Shown piece by piece: positions 42,526 to 51,668 of a stretch of DNA of 64,000 nt (position 1 is the first letter of the stretch; every line of letters begins with the position of its first letter). The stretch covers positions 58,353 through 122,352 of the forward strand of contig NZ_AOIU01000048.1 of assembly GCF_000337455.1 (NCBI RefSeq). The letters run 5' to 3'. Origin of the DNA: Halosimplex carlsbadense 2-9-1 (GTDB lineage Archaea > Halobacteriota > Halobacteria > Halobacteriales > Haloarculaceae). A program made the position numbers and the translations under genes. The notes below the pieces were generated by a model, which had not been told where the DNA came from, ran no database searches, and worked only from the letters and a program-made list of their open reading frames with translations.

Positions 42526-44421
42526 CTACTCGGCGACCGGCTGGAGCGGCAGTTCGATGTGAGTCGGATACGTCTCGCTGTGGTGGACCGTGTTCGTGGC
42601 GACGTTGTACTCGCGGTCGCCGTAGAGCGGGCCGCCGGTGTTGTGGTTCACGTCGTACCGCGGGAAGTTCGACGAGGAGATGTCCAGTCGGATGCGGTGG
42701 CCGGGCTTGAACACGTTCGCCGTCGGGTACGGTTCCATGTCGTACTCGTGGACGGCGCCGGGCTCGACGGGGTCGGGCGCCTCGCGGTACCCACGGTACC
42801 GCCCCCGGCAGATGGAGTCGGCGAGGTTGAGCGCGAACCCGTCCTCGAACTCCTCGCTCGGCGGATACTCGTCGACGAGTTTCGCGGTGAAATCAGTGTC
42901 CGGCGCGTCGGTCTCGCCGTAGACCGTGACCGAGATAGGGCCGGCGATGCGCACCGGTTCCTCCAGGGGCGGCGTGCGGAACACGAGCACGTCGTCGCGC
43001 GCCTCCAGCGGCCGGCCGGCCCGCTCCGCCCCGAGCGTGTCGGCCCTCGTGCGCTGGTCGTAGCCGCCGCGTCCAGTCATGTCGACGAGCGTCCGCTCGG
43101 AGAGCGGATACTCCAGAATGGTCTCCTCGCGGGGCTCGTACGTGATGTACGACGAGCAGTTCCCGCCCAGCGTCGGAACGGGGTTGTGCGGGTCGAACTC
43201 GTAGCTCGTCTTCGCGTCCGCGGCCGACGGCGTCTCCCGCCGGAGCGTCCCGTCCCCGTGCGCGTAGAACGCGGTGAACTCCGTCTCGGGCAGGGGCCAC
43301 TCCGGTGCGCTCCGCCAGGACCCGCCGTGGAAGAGCCGGCCTTCCCGCGACCGATGGCCGTCGCCTTCCCCCATCTGGAAGAACTCGACCGTCGGTCGGT
43401 CGCTCCACGTCCCCGCGTCTTTCAGGTAGTGGTCGAAAAAGTCCAGCCGGGTCCGCTGGTAGTCCATCAGCGCCGCGTCCCCGAACGCCAGTTCCCCGGA
43501 GTAGGACTTGTTCCACGACGGGAGCGGGTAGCTGTTCCACCCGTGGGTCCACGGCCCCATCAGCAGGAAGTGGTCGCTGTCCTTGCGCTCCGCCAGCGCC
43601 TCGAAGTTGTCACACGTCGCCTTCGTGTACGAGTCGTACCAGGCGCCCGCGTAGACCGTCGGCACGTCCGCGCTCTCGTCGTAGTGGGCTTCGAAGTTGA
43701 TGCCCGGGGACTGCCAGAGGTCGTCCTCGGCGCTCCCCGAGGTCATGATGTCGAACGCCCAGGACTCGTAGTCGGGGATATGCTTCAGCGGCGACTGCCC
43801 CGGCCGTACCGGCCCGTCTTCGATGACCTCCCGGACGTCGACGTTCGCGAGCGCCTGCTGGATGTCCGCGTCCTCGAGCGCGCGCTCGGCGAACCCGCCG
43901 CCGAGCGTCAGCGCCCAGCAGAGCCACCGCAGCTCGAAGGCCCCGTTGTGCCGGAAGGTGGCCTCCCGTCCGTTGGCCGCACCCTGGTTGACGAACATCG
44001 CCTCGAGGTGCGGGGGGTCCTGGGTCGCGAGAGCCGACTGCACCCACGCCCCGTAGGAGGTTCCGATAGTCCCGACCTGCCCGTCACAGTACGGCCGCTC
44101 CGCCAGCCACTCGACGGTGTCGTAGCCGTCTTCCGGTTCGTTCGTGAAGATGTAGAACTCGCCCTCGCTCTCGAACCGACCGCGGCAGTCCTGGACGGCC
44201 ACCACGTACCCCCGCTTCGCGTACCACTCCCCGTGTCGTTCCATGCGCCCCCGCTTGTTGTACGGCGTCCGGTCGAGCAGCGCGGGCTTCGGATCGGGGA
44301 CTGTCTCGCCCGTCTCCGGGTCCGTCGGTCGGTAGATGTCGGTCGCCAGTTCCACGCCGTCGCGCATCTCCACGCGGACGTTCAGTTCAGCCTGCACGCC
44401 GAACTCGGGTTCGCTACGCAT
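42526..44421 (-). CDS. CocE/NonD family hydrolase (X-Pro dipeptidyl-peptidase S15 type)
   Basis: 631 residues from ATG 44419-44421 (MRSEPEFGVQAELNVRVEM). Alpha/beta-hydrolase domain with VAVQDCRGRFESEGEF, the nucleophile Ser in VGTIGTSYGAWVQSALA, the acid Asp near VYAGAWYDSY and the His of MGPWTHGW, then the C-terminal jelly-roll domain (DDVLVFRTPPLEEPVRIAGP, FKPGHRIRLDISSSNFPRYD). The family includes cocaine esterase, glutaryl-acylases and X-Pro peptidases, so the substrate is an unknown ester or amide. TATA-like ATTTATTTTA (minus strand, about 44444-44453) supports this start; the open frame up to 44646 is not coding. Confidence 0.88.
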   Translation of the reverse strand: MRSEPEFGVQAELNVRVEMRDGVELATDIYRPTDPETGETVPDPKPALLDRTPYNKRGRMERHGEWYAKRGYVVAVQDCRGRFESEGEFYIFTNEPEDGYDTVEWLAERPYCDGQVGTIGTSYGAWVQSALATQDPPHLEAMFVNQGAANGREATFRHNGAFELRWLCWALTLGGGFAERALEDADIQQALANVDVREVIEDGPVRPGQSPLKHIPDYESWAFDIMTSGSAEDDLWQSPGINFEAHYDESADVPTVYAGAWYDSYTKATCDNFEALAERKDSDHFLLMGPWTHGWNSYPLPSWNKSYSGELAFGDAALMDYQRTRLDFFDHYLKDAGTWSDRPTVEFFQMGEGDGHRSREGRLFHGGSWRSAPEWPLPETEFTAFYAHGDGTLRRETPSAADAKTSYEFDPHNPVPTLGGNCSSYITYEPREETILEYPLSERTLVDMTGRGGYDQRTRADTLGAERAGRPLEARDDVLVFRTPPLEEPVRIAGPISVTVYGETDAPDTDFTAKLVDEYPPSEEFEDGFALNLADSICRGRYRGYREAPDPVEPGAVHEYDMEPYPTANVFKPGHRIRLDISSSNFPRYDVNHNTGGPLYGDREYNVATNTVHHSETYPTHIELPLQPVAE

Positions 44422-44737
44422 GCTACGACTGAACAGGAAGAGCGTAAAATAAATTGGGGACAGCCGCGGGTCCGTACCTTTCAGCGTCGGCGCGGGACTG
44501 CGGTGTGACCCCGTGTCGGCGCCCCAGTGAGGTGTACCGCCCTCCGGGCCGGCGCGCGCCCGGGAACGTTCCGGCCGGGTCAGCCGGCCCCGAGCGAAGT
44601 GGGGCGAAGCGGGACGAGACGGTAGGATTGCCGTGAATAACCCCACCCATCAATAGTTTTTTAGCTCTCTTGGGAGATATGTCTGCTACCGCGCTATGTG
44701 CTGTCATACCAGACAGGCAAGCTACCGATAAATAACC
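44422..44737. other. Divergent promoter region
   Basis: About 315 bases between the CocE-type and permease genes. It contains the leftward TATA-like box near 44450 and rightward A/T words GTTTTTTAGC (about 44656-44665) and GATAAATA (44726-44733). The latter sits only about 5 bases before the first permease ATG, so the true permease start may be the internal ATG at 44786. Confidence 0.45.
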
Positions 44738-46276
44738 ATGTCCGAGCAAAACGACGGAACGGACGCACGTACAGACGGTGGGAGTATGGTAACGTACGGT
44801 ATCGAGGACAAGCCACCACTGGGCCAGTCGATCCTCCTCGGTACTCAGCACTGGCTGACTATGATCGGGTCGACGATAGCGATCCCGCTCGTACTCTCCG
44901 GGCTCCTCGGGTTCGACGGGGGACAGACCGCGCAGCTGGTGGCGACGTTCTTCCTCGTCTCGGGGGTGGCGACACTCGCGCAGACCACGATCGGGAACAA
45001 GTACCCGATCGTTCAGGGGGGGACGTTCTCGATGCTCGGTCCGGCCACCGCGATCATCCTCGCGCTCGGCGGGGCCGACGGCGGCGCGAGTTCGACGGTC
45101 ATGATGCGGGAGCTACAGGGCGCCATCATCGTCGCCGGAGCCACCGAGGTGCTGATCGGGTACTTCGGCATCTTCGGCCGACTGAAAAAGTACATGGGGC
45201 CGCTCGTCATCGCAGTGGTGATCGCCCTGATCGGGCTGGCGCTCATCGGCGTCCCCCAGATCACGTCGGCCAACCAGAACTGGTATCTGGTGGGTCTGAC
45301 GCTCGCCCTCATCACCCTGTTCTCGCAGTACGTGGACGACTACTCGCGGGCGTTCAAGTTGTTCCCGGTGTTGCTCGGACTCGGCGCGGCGTACCTGCTC
45401 GCGCTCGGGTTGTCGGTGGTCGGCGTCATCAACGTCGTCGACCTGTCGCCGATCGCGGAGGCCCCGTTGGTCCGTATCATCACCCCGTTCCAGTGGGGGA
45501 TGCCGCTCTTTACCACGTCGTTCATCGTCGGCATGTCCGCCGGGATGCTCGCCTCGGCCATCGAGAGCTTCGGCGACTACCACTCCGTCGCTCGCATGGC
45601 CGGCGAAGGCGCTCCGAACAAGCGGCGCGTCAACCACGGGCTCGGGATGGAAGGCCTGGGTAACGTCTTCGCCGGTATCATGGGCACCGGCAACGGGTCG
45701 ACGTCCTACACCGAGAACATCGGCGCGATCGGTATCACGGGCGTCGCCTCCCGCTACGTTGTGCAGGTCGGTGCCGTCGTGATGATACTCGTCGCGTTCA
45801 TCGGTCCCTTCGGCGCGTTCGTGACGACGATTCCCAACGCCATCGTGGGCGGGTTGTTTCTCGCTATGTTCGCACAGATCGTCGGCGTCGGGCTCTCACA
45901 GCTCCAGCACGTCGACATGGACCAGAACCGGAACGTCTTCGTGCTGGGCTTTGGCCTGTTCTCGGGGCTGTCGATCCCGCAGTACATCGCCGGGCTCGAG
46001 GACGGCGCGCTCGAAGCCGGTCTCAGCAACGTCCCCGCCCTCGGTGCGGTGCTCGGTATCCCCGAAGTCGCACAGACGATCAGCATCATCATGGGCACCG
46101 AGATCGCCGTCGGGGGGATCGCCGCGTTCATCCTCGACAACACCATCCCCGGGACCGACGAGGAGCGCGGGCTGACCCAGTGGGAGTCGCTCACCGAGGA
46201 CGACGACGCGTTCGAGCCGTTCCACGAGCAGTTCGTGGGCGATAGCGGCTCCGGGCCGGAAGTCGCCGACGACTGA
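44738..46276 (+). CDS. NCS2 family uracil/xanthine permease
   Basis: 512 residues with 12-14 transmembrane helices. NCS2 hallmarks: LGTQHWLTMIGSTIAIPLVL, the QGGTFSMLGPATAI motif, SFGDYHSVARMAGEGAP (Glu/Gly loop before helix 9) and GMEGLGNVFAGIMGTGNGST with the conserved NxG-type motif. It imports uracil, xanthine, uric acid or a related base by proton or sodium symport. It is the likely uptake step for the substrate of the molybdenum hydroxylase and hydantoinase in this locus. Start at 44738, or at 44786 (MVTYGIEDKPPLGQS), which keeps all helices. Confidence 0.92.
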   Translation: MSEQNDGTDARTDGGSMVTYGIEDKPPLGQSILLGTQHWLTMIGSTIAIPLVLSGLLGFDGGQTAQLVATFFLVSGVATLAQTTIGNKYPIVQGGTFSMLGPATAIILALGGADGGASSTVMMRELQGAIIVAGATEVLIGYFGIFGRLKKYMGPLVIAVVIALIGLALIGVPQITSANQNWYLVGLTLALITLFSQYVDDYSRAFKLFPVLLGLGAAYLLALGLSVVGVINVVDLSPIAEAPLVRIITPFQWGMPLFTTSFIVGMSAGMLASAIESFGDYHSVARMAGEGAPNKRRVNHGLGMEGLGNVFAGIMGTGNGSTSYTENIGAIGITGVASRYVVQVGAVVMILVAFIGPFGAFVTTIPNAIVGGLFLAMFAQIVGVGLSQLQHVDMDQNRNVFVLGFGLFSGLSIPQYIAGLEDGALEAGLSNVPALGAVLGIPEVAQTISIIMGTEIAVGGIAAFILDNTIPGTDEERGLTQWESLTEDDDAFEPFHEQFVGDSGSGPEVADD

Positions 46277-46321
46277 CGGCACCGCCACAACTGCCAAGTG
46301 AACACACTCTCTTTTCGCGGT

Positions 46322-46723
46322 ATGGTACAGGGGTCCGAGGCCGTCGACGTGACGCGGATGTCGCTGCGCGGTGACGGATGGATCGGGTATACCGACCACG
46401 CCGTGTACATCGAGCGCGACGACGAGAAGATAAAGATCGAGGAGGAGCACGTCGAGCAGCTCGCGCTCCGCTCGCTCAGGTGGGATCTGGCGGTCCTGGG
46501 CGCGTTGCTCGTCGGCGTCGGGGGATACGTGGCGGTGACGCGGAACCCCCTCGTCGGCGTCGCCTTCGCCGCCTTCGGCGCGGTGACCCTCTACCGGACG
46601 TACGGCGACCGCTACGAGCTCATCATCCGAGTCCAGAACGAACCGAAGCCCGTCACCGTCCATCCGACGTACCCGGTCGAGTGCCACGAGACGCTCGTCG
46701 AGCACATCGGACCTGCCGGGTGA
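46322..46723 (+). CDS. Hypothetical two-span membrane protein
   Basis: 133 residues from ATG 46322 (MVQGSEAVDVTRMSLRGDGW). A strand-rich N-terminus (WIGYTDHAVYIERDDEKIKI) resembles a small PH-like sheet, followed by two hydrophobic helices (DLAVLGALLVGVGGYVAV; LVGVAFAAFGAVTLYRTY) and a short C-terminal sheet. Not recognised. It lies between the permease and the hydantoinase genes, spaced 45 and 38 bases, and may be co-expressed with them. A GTG at 46298 is an alternative start. Confidence 0.6.
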   Translation: MVQGSEAVDVTRMSLRGDGWIGYTDHAVYIERDDEKIKIEEEHVEQLALRSLRWDLAVLGALLVGVGGYVAVTRNPLVGVAFAAFGAVTLYRTYGDRYELIIRVQNEPKPVTVHPTYPVECHETLVEHIGPAG

Positions 46724-46761
46724 CAACCGTTAAGTCGTTCGGGTCGGTGGTGAGAAATAGC

Positions 46762-48183
46762 ATGCCGCAAGCAGACCTGCGGGTACGCAACGCGAAAGTC
46801 GTGACGCCGAGCGGGACGCTCATCGGGGGCGTCGCGGCCGAGGACGGCAGCATCGTCGCGGTCGGGGCGGACCGCTCGCTTCCGGACGCAACTCGCACTA
46901 TCGACGCCGAGGGGAACTACCTCATCCCCGGCTTCATCGACCCACACGTCCACTGGGGGCTGTCCCGGTACGAGTACGAGTACCACGAGGGGTTGGCCCA
47001 CGACTTCGAGACGGAGACGCGCGGCGCCGTCCACGGCGGCGTGACGACGGTCGTGAACTTCCTGCTCCAGCCCGACCCCTACGTGCCCGACATGGACTTG
47101 TTCGTCGAGGCGGGGGAGGAGAACTCCTACATCGACTTCGCGTACCACGCCATCATCCACAAGGAACCCCACTTCGAGGAGATCGACGCCCTGGCCGAGC
47201 GAGGCGTCCGCTCGTTCAAGATCTTCTACAACTGGTACAAGCACGCGTCCCCGGAACTCGGCATCGAACACTCCGACTCCGGGCGGGTCTATCGGTTACT
47301 CTCGCAGGTCGCCGACATCGACGGCGGGGTCGTGATGTTCCACGCCGAAAACGAGGACCTGGCCTACGAGCGCCGCGAGGAACTCAAAGCCGAGGGGCGC
47401 AACGACCTCGAGGCCTGGACGGAGGCGTCGCCGAACGTCGCCGAAGCGATGCAGATAGAGAGCATCGCCAAGCTGACCGAGTACACTGACTCCACGTCCT
47501 ACATCGTCCACATGAGCACGGGCGAGGGGGTCGACATCTGCCGGCGGTATCAACAACGGGGCGTCGACATCAGCGCCGAGACCCTGCCCGCGTTCCTGGC
47601 GCACACCAACGACGAGGACCTCGGCGTGTGGGGGAAGATCTCCCCGCCGCTCAGAGAGGAGCGGAGCCAGGAGAAACTGTGGCACGGCCTCCGGGAGGGC
47701 GTCGTCGACTACGCCGGGACCGACCACTGCCCGCACAAGAAACCGTTCAAAGAGAAGGAAGGCGGCAAGTACGGTGACATGTGGGACGCCATCCCGGGCG
47801 ACAACAACGGTATCGAGTACTTCCTCCCGGCGATGATGAGCGAGGGGGTCAACGAGGGCCGGATCAGCATGGAGCGACTGGTCGAGGTGTGTGCGGAGAA
47901 CAACGCCCGTCGGTGGGGACTGTACCCGCGGAAGGGGGCGCTCGTCGAGGGCGCCGACGCCGACATGGTCGTCGTCGACCTCGAGAAGTCGGCGGTCGTC
48001 GACGACGATTTCTATCACACGATGGAACCGCGCTACTCGACGTTCCACGGCGACGAACTCACGGGTCTGCCGACACACACCATCGTCGGCGGCGACGTCG
48101 TCGTCGAACACGGCGAACTCCAGGCCGAGAAGGGCGGCCGGACCTACCTTCCGCGGCGCGCCGACGGCGTCCCGACGGAGTGA
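46762..48183 (+). CDS. Dihydropyrimidinase/hydantoinase/allantoinase-type amidohydrolase
   Basis: 473 residues, cyclic amidohydrolase. Binuclear metal site complete: His62 and His64 (DPHVHWG), carboxylated Lys153 (VRSFKIFYNWYK), His194 (VMFHAEN), His250 (YIVHMSTGEG) and Asp321 (YAGTDHCPHKKP). It opens a cyclic ureide or imide such as hydantoin, dihydropyrimidine or allantoin. Exact substrate unclear, because the YNWYKH loop differs from classical dihydropyrimidinases. The position next to an NCS2 permease and the molybdenum hydroxylase points to a purine, pyrimidine or similar ring. TATA-like GTTAAG near 46729 fits ATG 46762. Confidence 0.88.
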   Translation: MPQADLRVRNAKVVTPSGTLIGGVAAEDGSIVAVGADRSLPDATRTIDAEGNYLIPGFIDPHVHWGLSRYEYEYHEGLAHDFETETRGAVHGGVTTVVNFLLQPDPYVPDMDLFVEAGEENSYIDFAYHAIIHKEPHFEEIDALAERGVRSFKIFYNWYKHASPELGIEHSDSGRVYRLLSQVADIDGGVVMFHAENEDLAYERREELKAEGRNDLEAWTEASPNVAEAMQIESIAKLTEYTDSTSYIVHMSTGEGVDICRRYQQRGVDISAETLPAFLAHTNDEDLGVWGKISPPLREERSQEKLWHGLREGVVDYAGTDHCPHKKPFKEKEGGKYGDMWDAIPGDNNGIEYFLPAMMSEGVNEGRISMERLVEVCAENNARRWGLYPRKGALVEGADADMVVVDLEKSAVVDDDFYHTMEPRYSTFHGDELTGLPTHTIVGGDVVVEHGELQAEKGGRTYLPRRADGVPTE

Positions 48184-48351
48184 CGGCGCCGACGCCGGCG
48201 GATATCGTCCGGTCCGAGTGCGTCGTCGGTTCCTGGTTCTCTCTCCGTAGTCACATCGAACCGCTGTATCGGGCACCGAACCACTGTTAGCCAAAACGCT
48301 TGTTTCACATCGCGGGAAGAAACTATACGAATGGAGGCGATACTGGTGGGT

Positions 48352-49110
48352 ATGGGTGCCAACGTCCCGGTGAACGCGGTCGAGACGACGCTGCGGATCG
48401 CACAGGCGTTGCAGAAGCACGACCGGATCGGCGTGACGGAACTCGCCGGGGAGGTGGACCTCCCCCGGAGTACGGTCTTCAACCATCTCAAGACGCTGGA
48501 GGAAAACGAGTACGTCGTCAACGAGGGCGGGTCGTATCGACTGGGCTGTCGCTTTCTCAAACTGGGTGCGAACGCCCGCTCACACCACGACGTACACAGC
48601 GTCGCACGGGGGGAGGTCAACCGGTTGGCGGCGGAGACCGGCGAGATATCGGCGCTGCTCATCGAGGAACACGGAATGGGCGTGTTCCTCCATCGGGCGG
48701 AGGGCGAACAGGCCGTCCACATCGACAGTTACATCGGCCAACGGATCTACCTCCACGGCGCCGCCCTCGGGAAGGCGATCCTCGCTTCGCTCCCGCGGGA
48801 GCGCGTGGTCGAGGTCGTGGACCGGCGGGGACTCCCCGCATTGACCGAAAACACGATCACGGACCGCGGGGCGCTGTTCGACGAACTCGACCGGATCGAG
48901 TCGGACGGCATCGCCTTCGACGACCAGGAGCGTCTGAACGGCCTTCGCAGCGTCGCGACGCCGATCACCGACGACACCGGAGCGGTCCTCGGGGCGGTCA
49001 GCGTCGCCGGCCCGACCAGCCGCGTACAGGGGGACCGATTCCGCGAAACGCTTCCCGCGAAACTGTCCGACGTGGGCGACGTCATCACGCTCGACCTGAC
49101 CTACAGGTGA
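48352..49110 (+). CDS. IclR-family transcriptional regulator (heterocycle locus)
   Basis: 252 residues. Winged helix ETTLRIAQALQKHDRIGVTE ... DLPRSTVFNHLKTLEENEYV, then the IclR ligand domain (LAAETGEISALLIEEHGMGV, LHGAALGKAILASLPRERVV, ATPITDDTGAVLGAVSVAGP). A paralogue of the IclR at 38.9 kb. It probably controls the surrounding hydantoinase, cyclase, CoA-transferase and molybdenum hydroxylase genes. The TATA-like ACTATACG (48322-48329) is about 25 bases before ATG 48352, so this start is preferred over the ATG at 48331, which is too close to the box. Confidence 0.9.
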   Translation: MGANVPVNAVETTLRIAQALQKHDRIGVTELAGEVDLPRSTVFNHLKTLEENEYVVNEGGSYRLGCRFLKLGANARSHHDVHSVARGEVNRLAAETGEISALLIEEHGMGVFLHRAEGEQAVHIDSYIGQRIYLHGAALGKAILASLPRERVVEVVDRRGLPALTENTITDRGALFDELDRIESDGIAFDDQERLNGLRSVATPITDDTGAVLGAVSVAGPTSRVQGDRFRETLPAKLSDVGDVITLDLTYR

Positions 49111-49486
49111 GCCCTGTCAGGAGTGTCGGCGATCCCTCATTGTGGGATACAACGTCTGTACTGCATATCGACAGACCAGATCCCCTCGCTGTCCCGGAGT
49201 TTGTCCCGCGAACGCTCGTCCGGGTCACGGGAAGGTGGCGCAGGTTCGCGCTCGCCTTACAGCCGTATGATCGTAATGGGGTGAGTGGTATCAACAAGTA
49301 GCACTGTAGTACTTTGCTGCAGTACGCACGTTCAGTCAGTCTGAACGATATATTACAAGAGTAGCACGGATCCCGTCGTGGCCGCCGTCGTTCCCACACT
49401 GAGGGACGAGAACTGCGGGTCGGTTGCTGCTCGGTCAGCTACTACTCGGTCGCGGAGAAAAAAGACCGACCGCGGGCCGACGCGGG
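49111..49486. other. Convergent intergenic region with a palindrome
   Basis: About 375 bases between IclR and the leftward cyclase gene. It contains the third ATTACA-type palindrome (49257-49278), and 21 bases before it a degenerate 18-base relative of the IclR palindrome (49218-49235, CGTCCGG-GTCA-CGGGAAG). No gene is supported. Confidence 0.45.
49257..49278. repeat. 22-bp palindrome, copy 3 (one mismatch per arm)
   Basis: CTTACA and CGTAAT around GCCGTATGAT. On the minus strand it reads ATTACG-ATCATACGGC-TGTAAG, very close to copies 1 and 2 (shared TAYGG then TGTAA). It lies 147 bases after the second IclR gene, much as copy 2 lies 209 bases after the first. Confidence 0.6.
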
Positions 49487-50251
49487 CTACGCTTCCTTGA
49501 ACGCGACGACGCGGGAGACGCTCGACTCCCCGCCGCGGAACCGCCACGGGAACGTCCCGATCTGGACGCGTTCGTTGAGTAGTTCCGCAGGGACCTGCGC
49601 GTTCTCGACGTGGACGATCCCCTCGGGGAACAGTTCGGTGTGCATCAACTGGTACCCCTCGGGCGGGAATATCTCGTCGAGGTCATCGACACCGAAGTGG
49701 TCGGCCGCCTCGTCGGCGAGCTCGGGCCGCACGTCACGGACCACGGTGTTCATCGGGTGGTCGGCGCTGCCGCAGTCGAGGAGGAGGTAGTTCAGGTTCA
49801 TGTCGCGACACCATTCGGCGAACTCCATGTTCGGGCCGGGGTGTTTACAGAAGAACCTGTGGGGGTCGGCCTCCTCGCGGTGCCAGGCGTACTTCTGGTA
49901 CCCGGTGTGAATGAAGAGGATGTCTCCCTCGCGGACGTCGACGACGTCCTCTATCATGTCGCTCGTATAGACGTCGTAGTCGCCGACCTTGTCCGAGATG
50001 TCGGCGACGACCGCGTCGCCGACGAGCTCGTCGAGCGGCATCTCCGAGATGTCGCGGCCGTGTCCGATGAAGTGTTTCTCGCCGTCCAGGTGCGTCCCGG
50101 TGTGGTTCATGAACTCGATCTTCTGCCCGTTCACCTTCTCGGTGTCCAGGCTTTTCTCGTACCACACCTTCGGGTTGTCGTATGTCGGCCAGGCTGGGGT
50201 ATCTCCCGACCACGGTTGGGTCAGGTCGTACATCTCATAACCGTCTAGCAT
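49487..50251 (-). CDS. Cyclase family hydrolase (kynurenine formamidase-like)
   Basis: 254 residues. YEMYDLTQPWSGDTPAWPTY is the usual start, and FMNHTGTHLDGEKHFIGHG contains the metal motif HxGTHxDxxxH. GDILFIHTGYQKYAW and YLLLDCGSADHPMN match the rest of the family. Members hydrolyse formyl-kynurenine, isatin or similar amides and lactams with a metal-bound water. The placement beside a molybdenum hydroxylase and hydantoinase suggests ring opening or amide cleavage in the same pathway. Leftward transcription, TATA-like TTTAATTC near 50276-50284. Confidence 0.88.
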   Translation of the reverse strand: MLDGYEMYDLTQPWSGDTPAWPTYDNPKVWYEKSLDTEKVNGQKIEFMNHTGTHLDGEKHFIGHGRDISEMPLDELVGDAVVADISDKVGDYDVYTSDMIEDVVDVREGDILFIHTGYQKYAWHREEADPHRFFCKHPGPNMEFAEWCRDMNLNYLLLDCGSADHPMNTVVRDVRPELADEAADHFGVDDLDEIFPPEGYQLMHTELFPEGIVHVENAQVPAELLNERVQIGTFPWRFRGGESSVSRVVAFKEA

Positions 50252-50450
50252 GCCAGTGTCAGTACATCGGTGACTGAATTAAACCTTGGGACACCCACAG
50301 ACACGCTCCGCGACCTGGCTCGAGGCGCCCCGGATACCCCACCGAGCGCCGACGCGGGTGACTCGGCGCGTCCCGGCGGTCGCGACATCCTTCCAAGTAG
50401 CAAACAGTATTTATCGAGTGAACACGTGTGTCCAACTGACGCTGTCACTC

Positions 50451-51494
50451 ATGAAAGCCGTCGTACTCCCGGACTGGGGCGAGGAACTGTCCGTCGAACA
50501 GCGAGCGGTGCCCGACCCGGCGCCCGACGAGGTCCGCGTGGAGGTGCGCGCCTGCGGGGTCACCCGAACCGTCGAGAACGCGATACAGGGAGGTCTCGAC
50601 GACGACCCGGCGCTGGTCCCGCGGGTGCCGGGCCACGAGTTCGCCGGGCGGGTGGACGCGGTCGGCGACGCCGTGACCGACCTGTCGGTCGGCGACCGTG
50701 TGCTGGCGTACTTCTATCTCACGTGCGGGCAGTGCGACGCCTGTCGTCGCGGCGAGGCGAACCAGTGTACCGACTTCGGCGGCTGGGTCGGCGTGAACTC
50801 CGAGGGCGCTTACGCGGAGTACGCGACGCTCCCGGCGGCGAACGCGCTGCCGGTCCCCGACGGGCTCTCGTATTCGGGCGCGGCCGTCGCCGCCGACGGC
50901 CTGGCGACGCCGCTGCATATCTGTGAGCGGACGGCCGTGGGCGACGACGACACCGTCCTCGTCGTCGGCGCCGCCGGCCGCATCGGTATCCACCTCTCCC
51001 AACTCGCCGCGGCCCGCGGCGCACACGTCCTCGCCGCGGATGTCCGACCGGACCGGCTGGCCCACGTCGACGCGGTCACCGGGCCGGCGGTCGAGACGGT
51101 TGACGCGAGCGGGACCGACTTCGCCGAGCGACTGGAATCGGCCACCACGCACGGCGACGGACCAACCGTCGTCGTCGACACCGTCGGTGACGTCGGGACG
51201 CTCCGCGACGCCTGGGACGCGCTCGCGATGGGCGGACAGGTGGTTTCCCTGACGACCCACCACGAGCGGTCGTTTGCGCCGGAATTGAACGAGTTCGTCG
51301 TCAAGGAGGCGTCGCTACTCGGGTCCCGGTACGCGACCAAACAGCAAGTCGTCAGGGCGGCACGGCTGCTGGCCGACGGCCGCGTCGACCCGGTCGTCAC
51401 GGACGAAGTCGGACTGGACGCGGTCCCGTCGGTCCACGCGGCGATCCGAGACGGGGAGACACACGGTATGACGGTTCTCGACCCGTCCCGATGA
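50451..51494 (+). CDS. Zinc-binding alcohol dehydrogenase family protein (MDR)
   Basis: 347 residues. MKAVVLPDWGEELSVEQRAV, GHEFAGRVDAVGDAVTDLSV, structural zinc cysteines CGQCDACRRGEANQC and the NAD(P) fold VVGAAGRIGIHLSQLAAARG. At the catalytic zinc site the usual Cys-x-x-Asp/Ser-His segment reads ACGVTRTVENAI, so the Cys is present but the neighbouring His is not obvious. Catalysis may therefore differ from ordinary alcohol dehydrogenases. Divergent from the cyclase gene. TATA-like AGTATTTATC (50407-50416) lies about 40 bases upstream. Confidence 0.85.
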   Translation: MKAVVLPDWGEELSVEQRAVPDPAPDEVRVEVRACGVTRTVENAIQGGLDDDPALVPRVPGHEFAGRVDAVGDAVTDLSVGDRVLAYFYLTCGQCDACRRGEANQCTDFGGWVGVNSEGAYAEYATLPAANALPVPDGLSYSGAAVAADGLATPLHICERTAVGDDDTVLVVGAAGRIGIHLSQLAAARGAHVLAADVRPDRLAHVDAVTGPAVETVDASGTDFAERLESATTHGDGPTVVVDTVGDVGTLRDAWDALAMGGQVVSLTTHHERSFAPELNEFVVKEASLLGSRYATKQQVVRAARLLADGRVDPVVTDEVGLDAVPSVHAAIRDGETHGMTVLDPSR

Positions 51495-51668
51495 CGGGCG
51501 GTCGGCTCGGATGGGACGTCGCCCTGCCCGGAAAGTGCCGCCGCTGACGCCGCTCCCGAAGTGAGCGCTGGCTGCGTGGGGTGTGGACTCTTCGGGATGG
51601 GAACGGCCGTCCGATGACACGCGATATATCGGCGACACATATTTGCGGCCGCTGGCTGTGGACGAGGT

